Origin: Bacteroidota bacterium
Lineage (GTDB): Bacteria; Bacteroidota; Bacteroidia; Palsa-965
Assembly (NCBI GenBank): GCA_021299855.1
Contig: JAJTEY010000006.1
Coordinates: 1-35,453, forward strand
DNA: 35,453 nt
Reading direction: 5' to 3'
Shown here: positions 1 to 7,377 of the stretch, piece by piece
Layout: each line of letters starts with the position of its first letter
How positions within the stretch are numbered: the first letter of the stretch is position 1
Notes under the pieces: model-generated
Database searches by the model: none
What the model saw: the letters and a program-made list of their open reading frames with translations, nothing else
What the model was told of the DNA's origin: nothing
Program-made: the position numbers and the translations under genes

Positions 1-2
1 AA

Positions 3-83
3 CCTAAAAGTCCGGCACGTCACTTTACGTCCGAGGCGGATGCCGTAAGTTGGTTGCTCGAACTCAGCACAAACAAGTCTTAG
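3..83 (+). CDS. 3' end of an unidentified protein gene (5' part outside window)
   Basis: One forward frame is open from the left edge to a TAG at 81-83. It gives a 26-residue tail, ending in AVSWLLELSTNKS. The tail has an acidic-amphipathic pattern (ARHFTSEADAVSWLLE) like the last helix of STAS/SpoIIAA-like small proteins, but this is too short to assign. Its stop overlaps the stop of the convergent receptor gene by 4 bp (TTAG). The same arrangement occurs four more times in this window, which supports it as a real gene end. The family is unknown. Confidence 0.4.
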   Translation, partial: PKSPARHFTSEADAVSWLLELSTNKS

Positions 84-2515
84 AATCCCATTGGAGCATC
101 ATCTACGGAAGGAATCACTGATGATTTTTTCTTCTGGAAATCATCTCCGGAACCGAATCTCCAGGTCAAATTTAGCATCAGGATACGCGATTCTCGCTGA
201 CGCCAGATTTCCATTTCATAGCCTGTATTGAAATTCGTGATCAACATTTTACGTGTATTGAAAATGTCAGACAAGTTGACTGAAGCAGTTGCTTTGCCTT
301 TCATGAAATCGTGACGCACGCCAATGTCAACTCCGCCGGGCATCCAAAATGACCCGATTGGACTTTCGTTTTTGGAAGAATACATGCCGGTGAGCTGAAC
401 TGATGTAGAAGAAATGATTTTGTAGGTTGCAGAAATTCTTGTATTCCAACCAAAATAGGTTGCCGAACGTCCCGGAGCGGCTTCGCCACCAACGACAGTG
501 CTTTGAAAGGCACTGCTGCTCCACATTATATTTCCTTTTTTACCTAATGACAAGCGTAGCACGACATCTAATCCAAGATTGTCGGATGACTTGAAATTTA
601 CCGGACCCATCATTGCAACACCCGTTAAGGTATCATACAACCTCATGAATGACATAGCATTGTTTGTATGTCTGTAAAACACAGTAGTATTTAAGGTTAC
701 AATCTTCCAATACTTATTGAAGTTGAATTCCAGAGCGTCAATAAACTCGGGTTGCAAGTAAGGATTTCCAGTTCTGATGTTCAGCGAATCGGAATAATCC
801 AAAAACGGATTCAATTGTCCATTGGACGGACGATTCAATCGTCTGCTATAGCCGAGTTGCATTTCTATTCCATCTTTCGGCGTGTAACGAACAGTAGCGC
901 TTGGGAACAAATTCAAATAGGTGTTTCGAAAGTCGTCGTTAACAGATTCCGAAAAACTGATCATGTCGGTATATTCTACACGAAGACCGGCCTGCATATC
1001 AAATTTTCCACGGTGCGCAGCAGCTTGTAGATAGCCTGCATAGATGTATTCCGAAAAGGTAAAGCGATCGGCAAAGCGGGGATCATCGAAATACATTTCA
1101 TTGGCGTAATCGTACATCGATGCAAGTTGACGGTTGTCATTGTCGCGCAATCCTGCCTTAATTCCGGTTTCTAGTTTAAAACTATCGCTTAAAGGATGCG
1201 TGTAATCAATTTGTAAAGCAGAGGTCAGAAACTCGTTGTTGCCCGATGTCAATTGATACGCGGGCAATGAATAACCGATATGATTCAGCTTAAACGCACT
1301 TCCTACCTGACGTGTATTATATGATAGCGCTCCTGCAGCAGTAAGCAATCGCTTCGAACCCGGAAATGTTTTTCGGTAATCCAGCGTAACATCGCCGGTG
1401 GTGTTGTATTCGTCCGTTGCAGCACGGCGACTAAATCCGTCAAACGCAACTTGTTCACTGTTTAAAAACGTGTACACAGTGCTGTCGCTGCGGTGTTCCT
1501 GACGAGCTGTTAATCCTGCAGCGATAGACAAGGTTTGGTAGGGAGTAGGCGACCAATCGAAACCTGCTCTGCCACTGTGAAACCCGCTGCTCATCAGCGA
1601 TCCGGGTTTATTTTGAAAATAGAAATTGGTGTCGGATGTAAACGTGTGTTGTTGACCGTCACCACGCATCCAACGATCTTCGTAACGATACGTGTACTGC
1701 GCGAATACATTTATTTTTTCTCCGCGGTTATTAAAATTCAAACCACCGTTGTACTTATTGTTGGTGCCAATTCCTGCATTTACTGAGGCGTTAAATCCTT
1801 TGCGACCATCTTTTTTCGTAACGATGTTGATGATACCCGCGGTTCCTTGCGCATCGTACTTTGCGGAAGGATTGGTAACTACTTCAATACGATCGATCAT
1901 TGATGCCGGAATTTGTGCTAATGCGGCCTGACGGTCATTTCCGGTTATACCTGAAGGTTTGCCGTCAATTAAAATGGTGACGTTTTCACTACCACGCAAA
2001 CTTACTTTTCCGTCGACGTCAACCGTTACAGAAGGGACATTTTGTAACACATCGGTTGCTGTGCCACCGGTTGCTGTGATGTTCTGTCCAACGTCGTACA
2101 CTTTCTTATCGATACCGTTTGAATAATCGGCACGATCTTCTTCAATAACAACTGTATTTAATTCTGCGCCCGTACTCTTAAGTTTTATGATTCCGGCATC
2201 GAATTGACCTTGTTGCGGTGATAAAACGAAGGCCGGGGAATACTTGGTCATGTATCCCATAAACGTGATTCGCAACATATACTTTCCCGGAGGTAGTTGA
2301 CGAACCTGAAATGCGCCGTTTTTATCCGTAACACTTCCTCCTTTGACCAAGGAATCTTTTGCGGACATCACGGCTACGGCTGCATAATCGATTGGAGCAT
2401 TAGCCAGTGAGTCTTGTATGATTCCGATGACAACGCCGTTGGCCGGTGGACCCGGCTGTGCGAGTAGCACTGCAGATGATAGTAAAGCGAGAAGAAGCGT
2501 ACTGAAAATTTTCAC
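80..2515 (-). CDS. Outer-membrane beta-barrel receptor, TonB-dependent type, with N-terminal carboxypeptidase-regulatory-like domain
   Basis: This is an outer-membrane receptor/transporter-like protein of about 811 residues. A signal peptide (MKIFSTLLLALLSSAVLLAQ) is followed by a beta-sandwich of the CarboxypepD_reg-like type (GVVIGIIQDSLANAPIDYAAV to about residue 100). Next comes a plug-like domain (VLQNVPSVTVDVDGKVSLRG, then a NPSAKYDAQGTAGIINIVTKK segment) and a long beta-barrel rich in aromatic strands, ending in a FGSGDDF tail. This architecture matches the OMP_b-brl_3 family, whose substrates are mostly unknown. Start choice: the frame is open to a TTG at 2545, but the GTG at 2515 gives a clean signal peptide. 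A TAnnTTTA box at 2534-2541 lies just upstream of that GTG and inside any longer reading. It may be the last gene of a leftward run after the plug gene and apaG. Substrate not predictable. Confidence 0.88.
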   Translation of the reverse strand: MKIFSTLLLALLSSAVLLAQPGPPANGVVIGIIQDSLANAPIDYAAVAVMSAKDSLVKGGSVTDKNGAFQVRQLPPGKYMLRITFMGYMTKYSPAFVLSPQQGQFDAGIIKLKSTGAELNTVVIEEDRADYSNGIDKKVYDVGQNITATGGTATDVLQNVPSVTVDVDGKVSLRGSENVTILIDGKPSGITGNDRQAALAQIPASMIDRIEVVTNPSAKYDAQGTAGIINIVTKKDGRKGFNASVNAGIGTNNKYNGGLNFNNRGEKINVFAQYTYRYEDRWMRGDGQQHTFTSDTNFYFQNKPGSLMSSGFHSGRAGFDWSPTPYQTLSIAAGLTARQEHRSDSTVYTFLNSEQVAFDGFSRRAATDEYNTTGDVTLDYRKTFPGSKRLLTAAGALSYNTRQVGSAFKLNHIGYSLPAYQLTSGNNEFLTSALQIDYTHPLSDSFKLETGIKAGLRDNDNRQLASMYDYANEMYFDDPRFADRFTFSEYIYAGYLQAAAHRGKFDMQAGLRVEYTDMISFSESVNDDFRNTYLNLFPSATVRYTPKDGIEMQLGYSRRLNRPSNGQLNPFLDYSDSLNIRTGNPYLQPEFIDALEFNFNKYWKIVTLNTTVFYRHTNNAMSFMRLYDTLTGVAMMGPVNFKSSDNLGLDVVLRLSLGKKGNIMWSSSAFQSTVVGGEAAPGRSATYFGWNTRISATYKIISSTSVQLTGMYSSKNESPIGSFWMPGGVDIGVRHDFMKGKATASVNLSDIFNTRKMLITNFNTGYEMEIWRQRESRILMLNLTWRFGSGDDFQKKKSSVIPSVDDAPMGF

Positions 2516-2603
2516 GTAGGGGAAATTGATTCTTAAAAATACCAATTCATTTATGAGTAAACGCTAATGGAGTTGCATTCAATTCATAAAAAATGTCAAC
2601 TAA

Positions 2604-2990
2604 CTAGTTAAGTCGATAACCACTAATAAGTTGGAAACGCGGAATGGTTACCTGAAATTCCTTGTTATCGGCAGTGCGCAGAAACGTATAAATGCCGTGC
2701 ATGCTTCCGATTTCTGTGGTCAGGTTACATGCAGATTCATACGTGTATGATTCTCCCGGCAGCAATTCCGGTTGCTGACCTACAACACCTTCACCTTCCA
2801 CTTCGTGTTTATTTCCTGATGAGTCAAAAATAAACCAGTGACGACGCAGCAATTTCACGGTGTAATCACTTTTATTCTCAATTTGGATACGATAAGAAAA
2901 GAAGTAATGATGCTGTTCCGGACGCGAATACAACGGTTGATAGTTGCTATCAACACTAACCTGAATGCCGTTTGTTACTTCTGTAATCAT
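2604..2990 (-). CDS. apaG: ApaG domain protein (Co2+/Mg2+ efflux-associated family)
   Basis: The 128-residue protein matches the ApaG family over its full length. It has an N-terminal EVTNGIQVSVDSNY strand, the YRIQIENKS and LLRRHWFIFDSSG strands, the diagnostic GEGVVGQQPELLPGESYTY segment, and the GSMHGIYTF motif near the C-terminus. ApaG is a fibronectin-III-like beta fold linked by genetics in enterobacteria to cobalt/magnesium resistance; its biochemical role is not settled. It lies 69 bp downstream of the plug gene on the same strand. One arm of the 32-bp inverted repeat (3047-3078) sits just ahead of it, so its transcription probably depends on that upstream region. Confidence 0.93.
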   Translation of the reverse strand: MITEVTNGIQVSVDSNYQPLYSRPEQHHYFFSYRIQIENKSDYTVKLLRRHWFIFDSSGNKHEVEGEGVVGQQPELLPGESYTYESACNLTTEIGSMHGIYTFLRTADNKEFQVTIPRFQLISGYRLN

Positions 2991-3046
2991 GCTTACCGGA
3001 CAATTTTAAGACGAACCTGCTTAAGAAACAAACATTCAGGAGGAAA

Positions 3047-3078
3047 GGTTTTAACAAAGTTACTGTTGACGTGAATTC
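3047..3078. repeat. Right-hand arm of a perfect 32-bp inverted repeat (3' end of plug gene)
   Basis: Bases 3047-3078 are the exact reverse complement of 3691-3722. The match stops sharply on both sides: 3046 does not pair with 3723, and 3079 does not pair with 3690. This arm covers the last codons of the plug gene (LNSRQQ stop) and 13 bases beyond the stop. The segment between the arms is 612 bp. Confidence 0.95.
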
Positions 3079-3698
3079 AGCATTTTGTAACCGATGAGTT
3101 CGTCGATAAATCCGCCTTGTCTTCGGTAGTACACCAGAATCATATATTCATTTTCCGTTTGCGGTTGATAATTCCAATTGGAGAAACTTCCAAACACATA
3201 CATATTGCCGCCTTCCACAGGCATATCATAACTCAGGAAGAAATGCACCCACACATAATCCGCATCAATTTCGCTGTCCGTTCCCTGATATGTTTTCACC
3301 ACGTAACGACCATTGATGTCCGGATTATTCATGTATCGTTTGAATCCGCGTTTTTCATCGGGCATGAGATAGACATGAAACAAACCATTTTCTTTAGCAA
3401 CCGATGCCACACGTTCTCCCTGATAAATCATGCTGCGTGTATCCAGCCAACGATATTCTTTCCCACCGGGAAAAACATTGATGTCGTCATAGTCGTACAC
3501 CAATTCATTATCTTTTAAGAATTGTGGTTGTAATCCGATTTTAGCATTGTCCCAACGTCCGTTTTGCATCACTACCGGTCGGATTTCCTGAAACGGATTT
3601 ACGATTACTCCGGTAGCATACGAGATATTAAAATCTACTTCCTGTTTAAAGTTGCGATCCTGCACAATAGTAGCTGCGTGCACGGAACCGGAATTCAC
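3060..3698 (-). CDS. T9SS plug protein (DUF5103), C-terminal fragment of a broken gene
   Basis: This fragment carries the C-terminal two thirds of a DUF5103 / type IX secretion plug-domain protein. It contains the family-like segments NPFQEIRPVVMQNGRWDNAK and PDINGRYVV, the stretch ADYVWVHFFLSYDMP, and the closing ENEYMILVYYRRQGG and NSRQQ stop. It begins at a GTG (3696-3698) inside one arm of a perfect 32-bp inverted repeat, in a different frame from the upstream half. The two halves overlap by 4 bp. From my recollection of the family, about seven to eight residues (the RF-VY-type strand after PVLTK) are missing at the junction, so a deletion rather than a single-base slip is likely. It has no signal peptide of its own, so it is unlikely to work unless the frame is restored. 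Confidence 0.75.
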   Translation of the reverse strand: MNSGSVHAATIVQDRNFKQEVDFNISYATGVIVNPFQEIRPVVMQNGRWDNAKIGLQPQFLKDNELVYDYDDINVFPGGKEYRWLDTRSMIYQGERVASVAKENGLFHVYLMPDEKRGFKRYMNNPDINGRYVVKTYQGTDSEIDADYVWVHFFLSYDMPVEGGNMYVFGSFSNWNYQPQTENEYMILVYYRRQGGFIDELIGYKMLNSRQQ

Positions 3699-3722
3699 GT
3701 CAACAGTAACTTTGTTAAAACC
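3691..3722. repeat. Internal arm of the same 32-bp inverted repeat, at the frame break of the plug gene
   Basis: These 32 bases are the exact reverse complement of 3047-3078. The arm lies where the plug gene changes frame. It holds both the premature TGA (3695-3697) of the N-terminal fragment and the GTG (3696-3698) that opens the C-terminal fragment. A perfect match of this length between unrelated parts of one gene is not expected by chance. Confidence 0.95.
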
Positions 3723-4198
3723 GGATGTTCTTCATCGCCGTCCACAAAAACTTTCAGCAGGTAATTTCCCGAGAACAGAAACTTCGCATTATCATCCGGA
3801 ATTTGAATTTTATAGTGTGTGAATTTTTGCAATGTAGTTCTTGAAAAGCTGTACGAAGTAATCGGATAGGTAGCGAAGCCATCTAAGTATTCTGAAAGTA
3901 ACACGTTACTCGGTTTCCAGTCCCAGGTACAATGCACAATGGAATAATTGTAGTTTTTGAAATCACCATCCAGATCATCAAACTGCAACCATAACTTATC
4001 TGTGGTATTTAAGCGCAGAAAAGCATAGGTAGGCACTTCGGGATCGGGACTCAACAAAACGGTATGAATGTTTTTACGATACGCGTAATCTTCGTAGCGA
4101 ATGCCGCTGGTGGAATAGTAATCGTCTTCTTCGTTCTGCGCTTGCATTACATTGGCTAGCACGAATAACAACAGGGTAAGAAGTCCTTTAAGATTCAT
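3695..4198 (-). CDS. T9SS plug protein (DUF5103), N-terminal fragment of a broken gene
   Basis: This 167-residue piece starts with a signal peptide (MNLKGLLTLLLFVLANVMQA). It continues through the conserved first domain of the T9SS plug family: LRLNTTDKLWLQFDDLDGDF, then YNYSIVHCTWDWKPSNVLLSEY, then HYKIQIPDDNAKFLFSGNYL. After the family-like DGDEEHPVLTK it reads LLLT and stops at a TGA inside the internal arm of the inverted repeat (3691-3722). The rest of the protein follows in another frame at 3060-3698. No slippery heptamer of the X XXY YYZ type is present at the break, so programmed frameshifting is not supported. An indel, a template-switch mutation and an assembly error remain possible. 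An intact member would be about 400 residues. Confidence 0.8.
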   Translation of the reverse strand: MNLKGLLTLLLFVLANVMQAQNEEDDYYSTSGIRYEDYAYRKNIHTVLLSPDPEVPTYAFLRLNTTDKLWLQFDDLDGDFKNYNYSIVHCTWDWKPSNVLLSEYLDGFATYPITSYSFSRTTLQKFTHYKIQIPDDNAKFLFSGNYLLKVFVDGDEEHPVLTKLLLT

Positions 4199-4280
4199 AA
4201 CCTTGAAGATACAATTATTGTGCCTTGTGAATTATTCCGTTTCTGCTGAAACAACGATCTTTAACAAATAATTTGAACAC

Positions 4281-5078
4281 ATGAATACTCCGGAACAGAA
4301 GAAAGAGGCTTTTGCACGACTTTTAACCATCATGGATGAGTTGCGGGAGCAATGTCCGTGGGATAAAAAGCAAACGCTGGAAAGTTTACGTCATCTCACG
4401 ATAGAAGAAACGTACGAACTGGCGGATGCGATATTGGTTAATGATCTTGACGGGATTAAAAAGGAATTAGGCGACGTGATGTTGCACCTGGTGTTTTATG
4501 CACGCATAGCATCAGAAACGGGACATTTTGATATTGCCGATGTTTTGCACGCGCAATGTGAAAAGTTAATTCGTCGTCATCCGCATATCTATGGTGATGT
4601 AAAAGTGGAGAATGAGCAACAGGTGAAAGAGAATTGGGAGAAGATCAAACTCAAAGAAAAGGACAGCATAACAGCCGGAGGATTTCAGTCGGTGTTAAAC
4701 GGTGTTCCTGTTTCCTTGCCGGCAATGGTAAAGGCTTGGCGTATTCAGGAGAAAGCTCGTGCTGTGGGATTTGATTGGGAAGAGCCGCATCAAGTATGGG
4801 ACAAAGTGAAGGAAGAGCTGGACGAATTGCAGGCAGAAGTGCAGCAGAACGCAGCACAGGAACGCCGTGAAGAGGAGTTTGGTGACGTGTTGTTTGCTTT
4901 AGTGAACTATGCGCGTTTCATCGGCGTTAATCCGGAAGATGCTTTGGAACGCACCAATAAAAAATTCATCAAACGATTTCAATATTTGGAACAAGCGTCA
5001 CAAGCCGACGGTAAGAAACTCGGTGAAATGTCTTTATCCGAAATGGACGAATATTGGGAACGCGCCAAAAGGATGTAA
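4281..5078 (+). CDS. mazG: Nucleoside triphosphate pyrophosphohydrolase MazG
   Basis: The protein hydrolyses NTPs and dNTPs to the monophosphate and pyrophosphate, acting as a house-cleaning enzyme. Its 265 residues match the two-domain MazG family. The N-terminal domain has CPWDKKQT, EETYELADAI and the metal-binding ELGDVMLHLVFYARIA segment. The C-terminal copy has KVKEELDELQAEV and EEFGDVLFALVNYARF. The second copy keeps its EExxE/ExxD residues, as in active MazG proteins. It is divergent from the plug gene (82-bp gap) and ends 2 bp before the stop of the convergent multicopper oxidase gene. Confidence 0.95.
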   Translation: MNTPEQKKEAFARLLTIMDELREQCPWDKKQTLESLRHLTIEETYELADAILVNDLDGIKKELGDVMLHLVFYARIASETGHFDIADVLHAQCEKLIRRHPHIYGDVKVENEQQVKENWEKIKLKEKDSITAGGFQSVLNGVPVSLPAMVKAWRIQEKARAVGFDWEEPHQVWDKVKEELDELQAEVQQNAAQERREEEFGDVLFALVNYARFIGVNPEDALERTNKKFIKRFQYLEQASQADGKKLGEMSLSEMDEYWERAKRM

Positions 5079-5080
5079 GC

Positions 5081-6754
5081 TTAACGCTTGATCACTTTTA
5101 ACGATTGTGTTTGTCCGTTTTCGTTAAGCGTTAACACATACATGCCGGCAGGAATTCCTTCTGTCGTGATTTGAAAAGTTGCTTCTGCGGTTGTTCCAGT
5201 TTTAACTACACGTCCTTGTAAATCAGTCAGCGTCCAGGTGGTGTAATTGTTTCTGAACTTATTTACTTGCCACAATGAAGTTCCCGGATTTGGATAGATC
5301 TGCGTGAACGTTCTGTTACCAAGGTTGTCGAGAGTTCCGGTCGGTTCTTCAATGACAAGAAATTGTCCCATCATGCCCATGTCTTCGTGGTGCAAATTGT
5401 GGCAATGGTACATGTAGGGAACAGAATCGTTAGTAAAGGTTTCGAATTTGGTGATGAACTCGACGTACTCACCTTGTTTCAAATGCACAACATCTTTTAA
5501 GCCTGCTTCATAGGCCAACGGTGCTTGACCGTTGCGACTGATAATGTAAAACTGGATATCGTGAATATGAAATGGATGCGAAATGTTGGAAGTGTTGTTG
5601 ATTCTCCAAATTTCGATGTTGTCCCTGTAAATGGTATCGTTGATGACCATCATGTCAAACAAAATTCCGTTGATGGTAAGATTGCCCATGTCAAACATGC
5701 CTTGTCCCTGCATGTTTTTAATTCGTGTGCGATCTACGTTTGTGATACTCCAAATATTATGCGTGATGAGTGACGTTGGAATTCCAACAACCGGATTGGC
5801 GGTAGGAGCAGTAACACGAATTTCGAACAGCGGAAAATCTACTCCGTTTAATGGACTTTGTCCGTTTGGCATTCCCGCACCACCGGCTTCATTGTTCGCC
5901 AGTGTAGAGCCCTTGCTGATCAGTTGCAGCGTATTGCCAATTGTTTCGCCGGAAAGGTCTACGAGGATTTCATAACGTTCACCATTGGCTACTTTGATGG
6001 AGTTGGTTAAATACGGTTGAGTCAGCAAACCGCCGTCGGATGCAATAACGTAGAAGTAGCGATTGTCATTAAACGCGGCAACAAATGTGCGTGCATTGGA
6101 GCCGTTCAATAATCGAAGACGAACCACTTGCTGCGGTAAATTTAAATAAGCGTTGGGCGTTCCGTTGATTAATACAGAATCAGCTAACGCATCGAATACA
6201 AAATCACCATTACCGGCATACGTTCTATCCTGCATGATGATTGGGAAGTCATCAACGCCGTAAGTGCCCGGAAGGTTGAGTTGTGCTTCGATAGTGTCGT
6301 AGATATAAATTGCTCCGGCAAGTCCCAGATTTACTTGAGGCATGGTGTTTTCATGTACGTGCGGATGATACCAGCACATGGATGCAGCGTTGCGAATCAA
6401 AAATGATGGAGTCCATGTAGCACCAGCCATTACGTGTGTGTGCGGACCTCCGTCGTGTTCCGGCGCAACGTGTAAGCCGTGCCAGTGAACGGTTGTTTCT
6501 TCCGGTAACTGATTGTTGAATACAATATGCACGCTGTCGCCCTGATTCCACATTAATGTTGGTCCCAAATAGGAGCCGTTATAGCCGAAAGTGTTGGTCG
6601 TGATGTTCGTATAAAACTGATGTGTGGTATCGTTCGCAGTAAGGTAAAATGTATCACCTGAAAGGGTCGGCGGAATGTATAGCGGGTTAACGAATTGAGC
6701 TTGTGCCGAAATGGCAAATACCGATGAAAGGACGAACAAGCAAAGTTTTCTCAT
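5081..6754 (-). CDS. Secreted multicopper oxidase with T9SS C-terminal sorting domain
   Basis: This is a laccase/CueO-like oxidase, predicted to oxidise a phenolic or metal substrate while reducing O2 to water outside the cell. The signal peptide is residues 1-20 (ending AISAQAQ). Copper ligands are visible: HWHGLH at about 90-95, WYHPHVH at about 128-134, HPFHIHDIQF in the third cupredoxin domain, and HCHNLHHEDMGMM, the type-1 copper motif with a Met axial ligand. The last 75 or so residues (YPNPGTS, then LTDLQGRVVKTG and GMYVLTLNENGQTQSLKVIKR split over strands) form a type-A T9SS sorting domain, so the enzyme should be released or anchored at the cell surface. A CRP-type palindrome lies upstream at 6804-6825, centred about 60 bp before the start codon. 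The physiological substrate is unknown. Confidence 0.93.
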   Translation of the reverse strand: MRKLCLFVLSSVFAISAQAQFVNPLYIPPTLSGDTFYLTANDTTHQFYTNITTNTFGYNGSYLGPTLMWNQGDSVHIVFNNQLPEETTVHWHGLHVAPEHDGGPHTHVMAGATWTPSFLIRNAASMCWYHPHVHENTMPQVNLGLAGAIYIYDTIEAQLNLPGTYGVDDFPIIMQDRTYAGNGDFVFDALADSVLINGTPNAYLNLPQQVVRLRLLNGSNARTFVAAFNDNRYFYVIASDGGLLTQPYLTNSIKVANGERYEILVDLSGETIGNTLQLISKGSTLANNEAGGAGMPNGQSPLNGVDFPLFEIRVTAPTANPVVGIPTSLITHNIWSITNVDRTRIKNMQGQGMFDMGNLTINGILFDMMVINDTIYRDNIEIWRINNTSNISHPFHIHDIQFYIISRNGQAPLAYEAGLKDVVHLKQGEYVEFITKFETFTNDSVPYMYHCHNLHHEDMGMMGQFLVIEEPTGTLDNLGNRTFTQIYPNPGTSLWQVNKFRNNYTTWTLTDLQGRVVKTGTTAEATFQITTEGIPAGMYVLTLNENGQTQSLKVIKR

Positions 6755-6803
6755 GTGTATCCGATTTTTGGGATAGACGAAGTTATCGAGATAGGGGAAA
6801 TGG

Positions 6804-6825
6804 CAATGTGATGTAGGTCACATTG
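6804..6825. promoter_or_regulatory. CRP/FNR-family operator upstream of the multicopper oxidase
   Basis: The site reads TGTGA-N6-TCACA, with arms extended to a perfect 8 bp (CAATGTGA / TCACATTG) and a 6-bp spacer. This equals the textbook CRP consensus. Its centre is about 60 bp upstream of the ATG at 6754, a spacing that would suit activation by a Crp/Fnr-family regulator if the mRNA leader is short. The regulator itself is not in the window. The palindrome has no T-tract on either side, which argues against a terminator. Confidence 0.6.
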
Positions 6826-6856
6826 AGGAAAAAAGATGGCAGAAAATAGACGAAAC

Positions 6857-6885
6857 AAAAAAAGCAATCTATGAAGATTGCTTTT
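6857..6885 (-). terminator. Rho-independent terminator of tRNA-Leu
   Basis: On the minus strand an 11-bp perfect stem (6860-6870 with 6875-6885) and a 4-nt loop are followed by a run of T residues. It begins two bases after the mature 3' end of the tRNA. Confidence 0.85.
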
Positions 6886-6886
6886 G

Positions 6887-6968
6887 TACGGGCGGAGGGA
6901 CTCGAACCCACATGCCTCGCGGCGCCAGATCCTAAGTCTGGTATGTCTACCAATTCCACCACGCCCGC
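6887..6968 (-). tRNA. tRNA-Leu (anticodon UAG)
   Basis: An 82-nt class II tRNA on the minus strand. The acceptor arm pairs GCGGGCG with CGCCCGT (a G-U pair at 1-72) and has discriminator A73. The D-loop contains TTGGTAGA, and the anticodon stem CCAGA/TCTGG carries loop CTTAGGA, giving anticodon TAG. A short variable arm (GCC GCGA GGC) and a TTCGAGT T-loop follow. The T-stem has one U-U opposition. CCA is not encoded. It decodes CUN leucine codons, and a terminator follows at 6857-6885. Confidence 0.96.
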
Positions 6969-6985
6969 ATTAGGACAAACGATCC

Positions 6986-7012
6986 TTTTGTTTCGCAAAT
7001 ATCGAAACAAAA
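6986..7012. repeat. 10-bp inverted repeat upstream of tRNA-Leu
   Basis: Perfect arms TTTTGTTTCG (6986-6995) and CGAAACAAAA (7003-7012) surround a 7-base loop. The element lies 17 bp upstream of the tRNA 5' end and downstream of the GIY-YIG remnant. It could be a weak terminator of the remnant or an operator overlapping the tRNA promoter. Confidence 0.45.
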
Positions 7013-7077
7013 CCGAATTAATAATAGATTTTCTTCTGATATTCTTCCATGTTGGAGAAAATCGGAATTTGAAAACA

Positions 7078-7290
7078 TTACATGGAAGATTTGTTGTTGG
7101 AATTTCGTTGGATGAAGTCTTCCACTCGAGCTTTGGAGGTAATGTTTTTCAGTTTTCGCACCAATTGCAGTGCCGCTTCACGAGAAGGAACTTCAGCAAA
7201 CCAAACAAGTTCCAAAGGCAAGTATCTCTTTGTAGAAGGAGTTTTACCCGAGTTGTGTTGCAGTGAAAGTGAGATGTAACCAAAGTTCAC
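7078..7290 (-). pseudogene. Remnant of a small GIY-YIG endonuclease-family gene, 5' end lost
   Basis: The frame encodes LSLQHNSGKTPSTKRYLPLE, then LVWFAEVPSREAALQLVRKLKN and SKARVEDFI. This is the C-terminal part of small UvrC-like GIY-YIG proteins (typical pattern HNSGK-STKRY-PWELVY-E-F-T-EA). The first strand and the YIG motif are not recognisable: only FGYISLSLQ precedes HNSGK, about ten residues too few. Upstream the frame runs into a strong hairpin (7298-7324) that is probably the terminator of phaEC. The longest in-frame ATG (7326) lies inside that hairpin, so the natural start has been lost or the product is very short. In the family these proteins are around 80-100 residues and often stand alone. 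I regard this copy as decayed. Confidence 0.6.
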
Positions 7291-7291
7291 T

Positions 7292-7324
7292 AAAAGCGCA
7301 AAGTCCCACATCGTGGGACTTTGC
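7292..7324 (-). terminator. Terminator-like hairpin after phaC
   Basis: A perfect 12-bp stem (7298-7309 with 7313-7324) with a 3-nt loop is followed on the minus strand by GC and a short TTTT run. It lies about 54 bp after the phaC stop and is the likely end of the phaE-phaC transcript, although the U-tract is weak. Confidence 0.6.
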
Positions 7325-7377
7325 ATTCAAACAAACAAGCAAACTTTGCAGTGTTTCGGGCTGCCAAGCGTCTTCAA

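Noticed and set aside
3695-3722. Programmed -1 frameshift in the plug gene
   Set aside because: The heptamer at the junction does not allow tandem slippage with cognate re-pairing, and residues seem missing at the join.
4263-4280. -7 box for mazG (AATAATTTG region)
   Set aside because: The spacing is one base short of TAnnTTTG and there is no -33 TTG.
6804-6825. The palindrome ahead of the oxidase as a terminator
   Set aside because: There is no T-tract on either side, and the tRNA already has its own terminator at 6857-6885.
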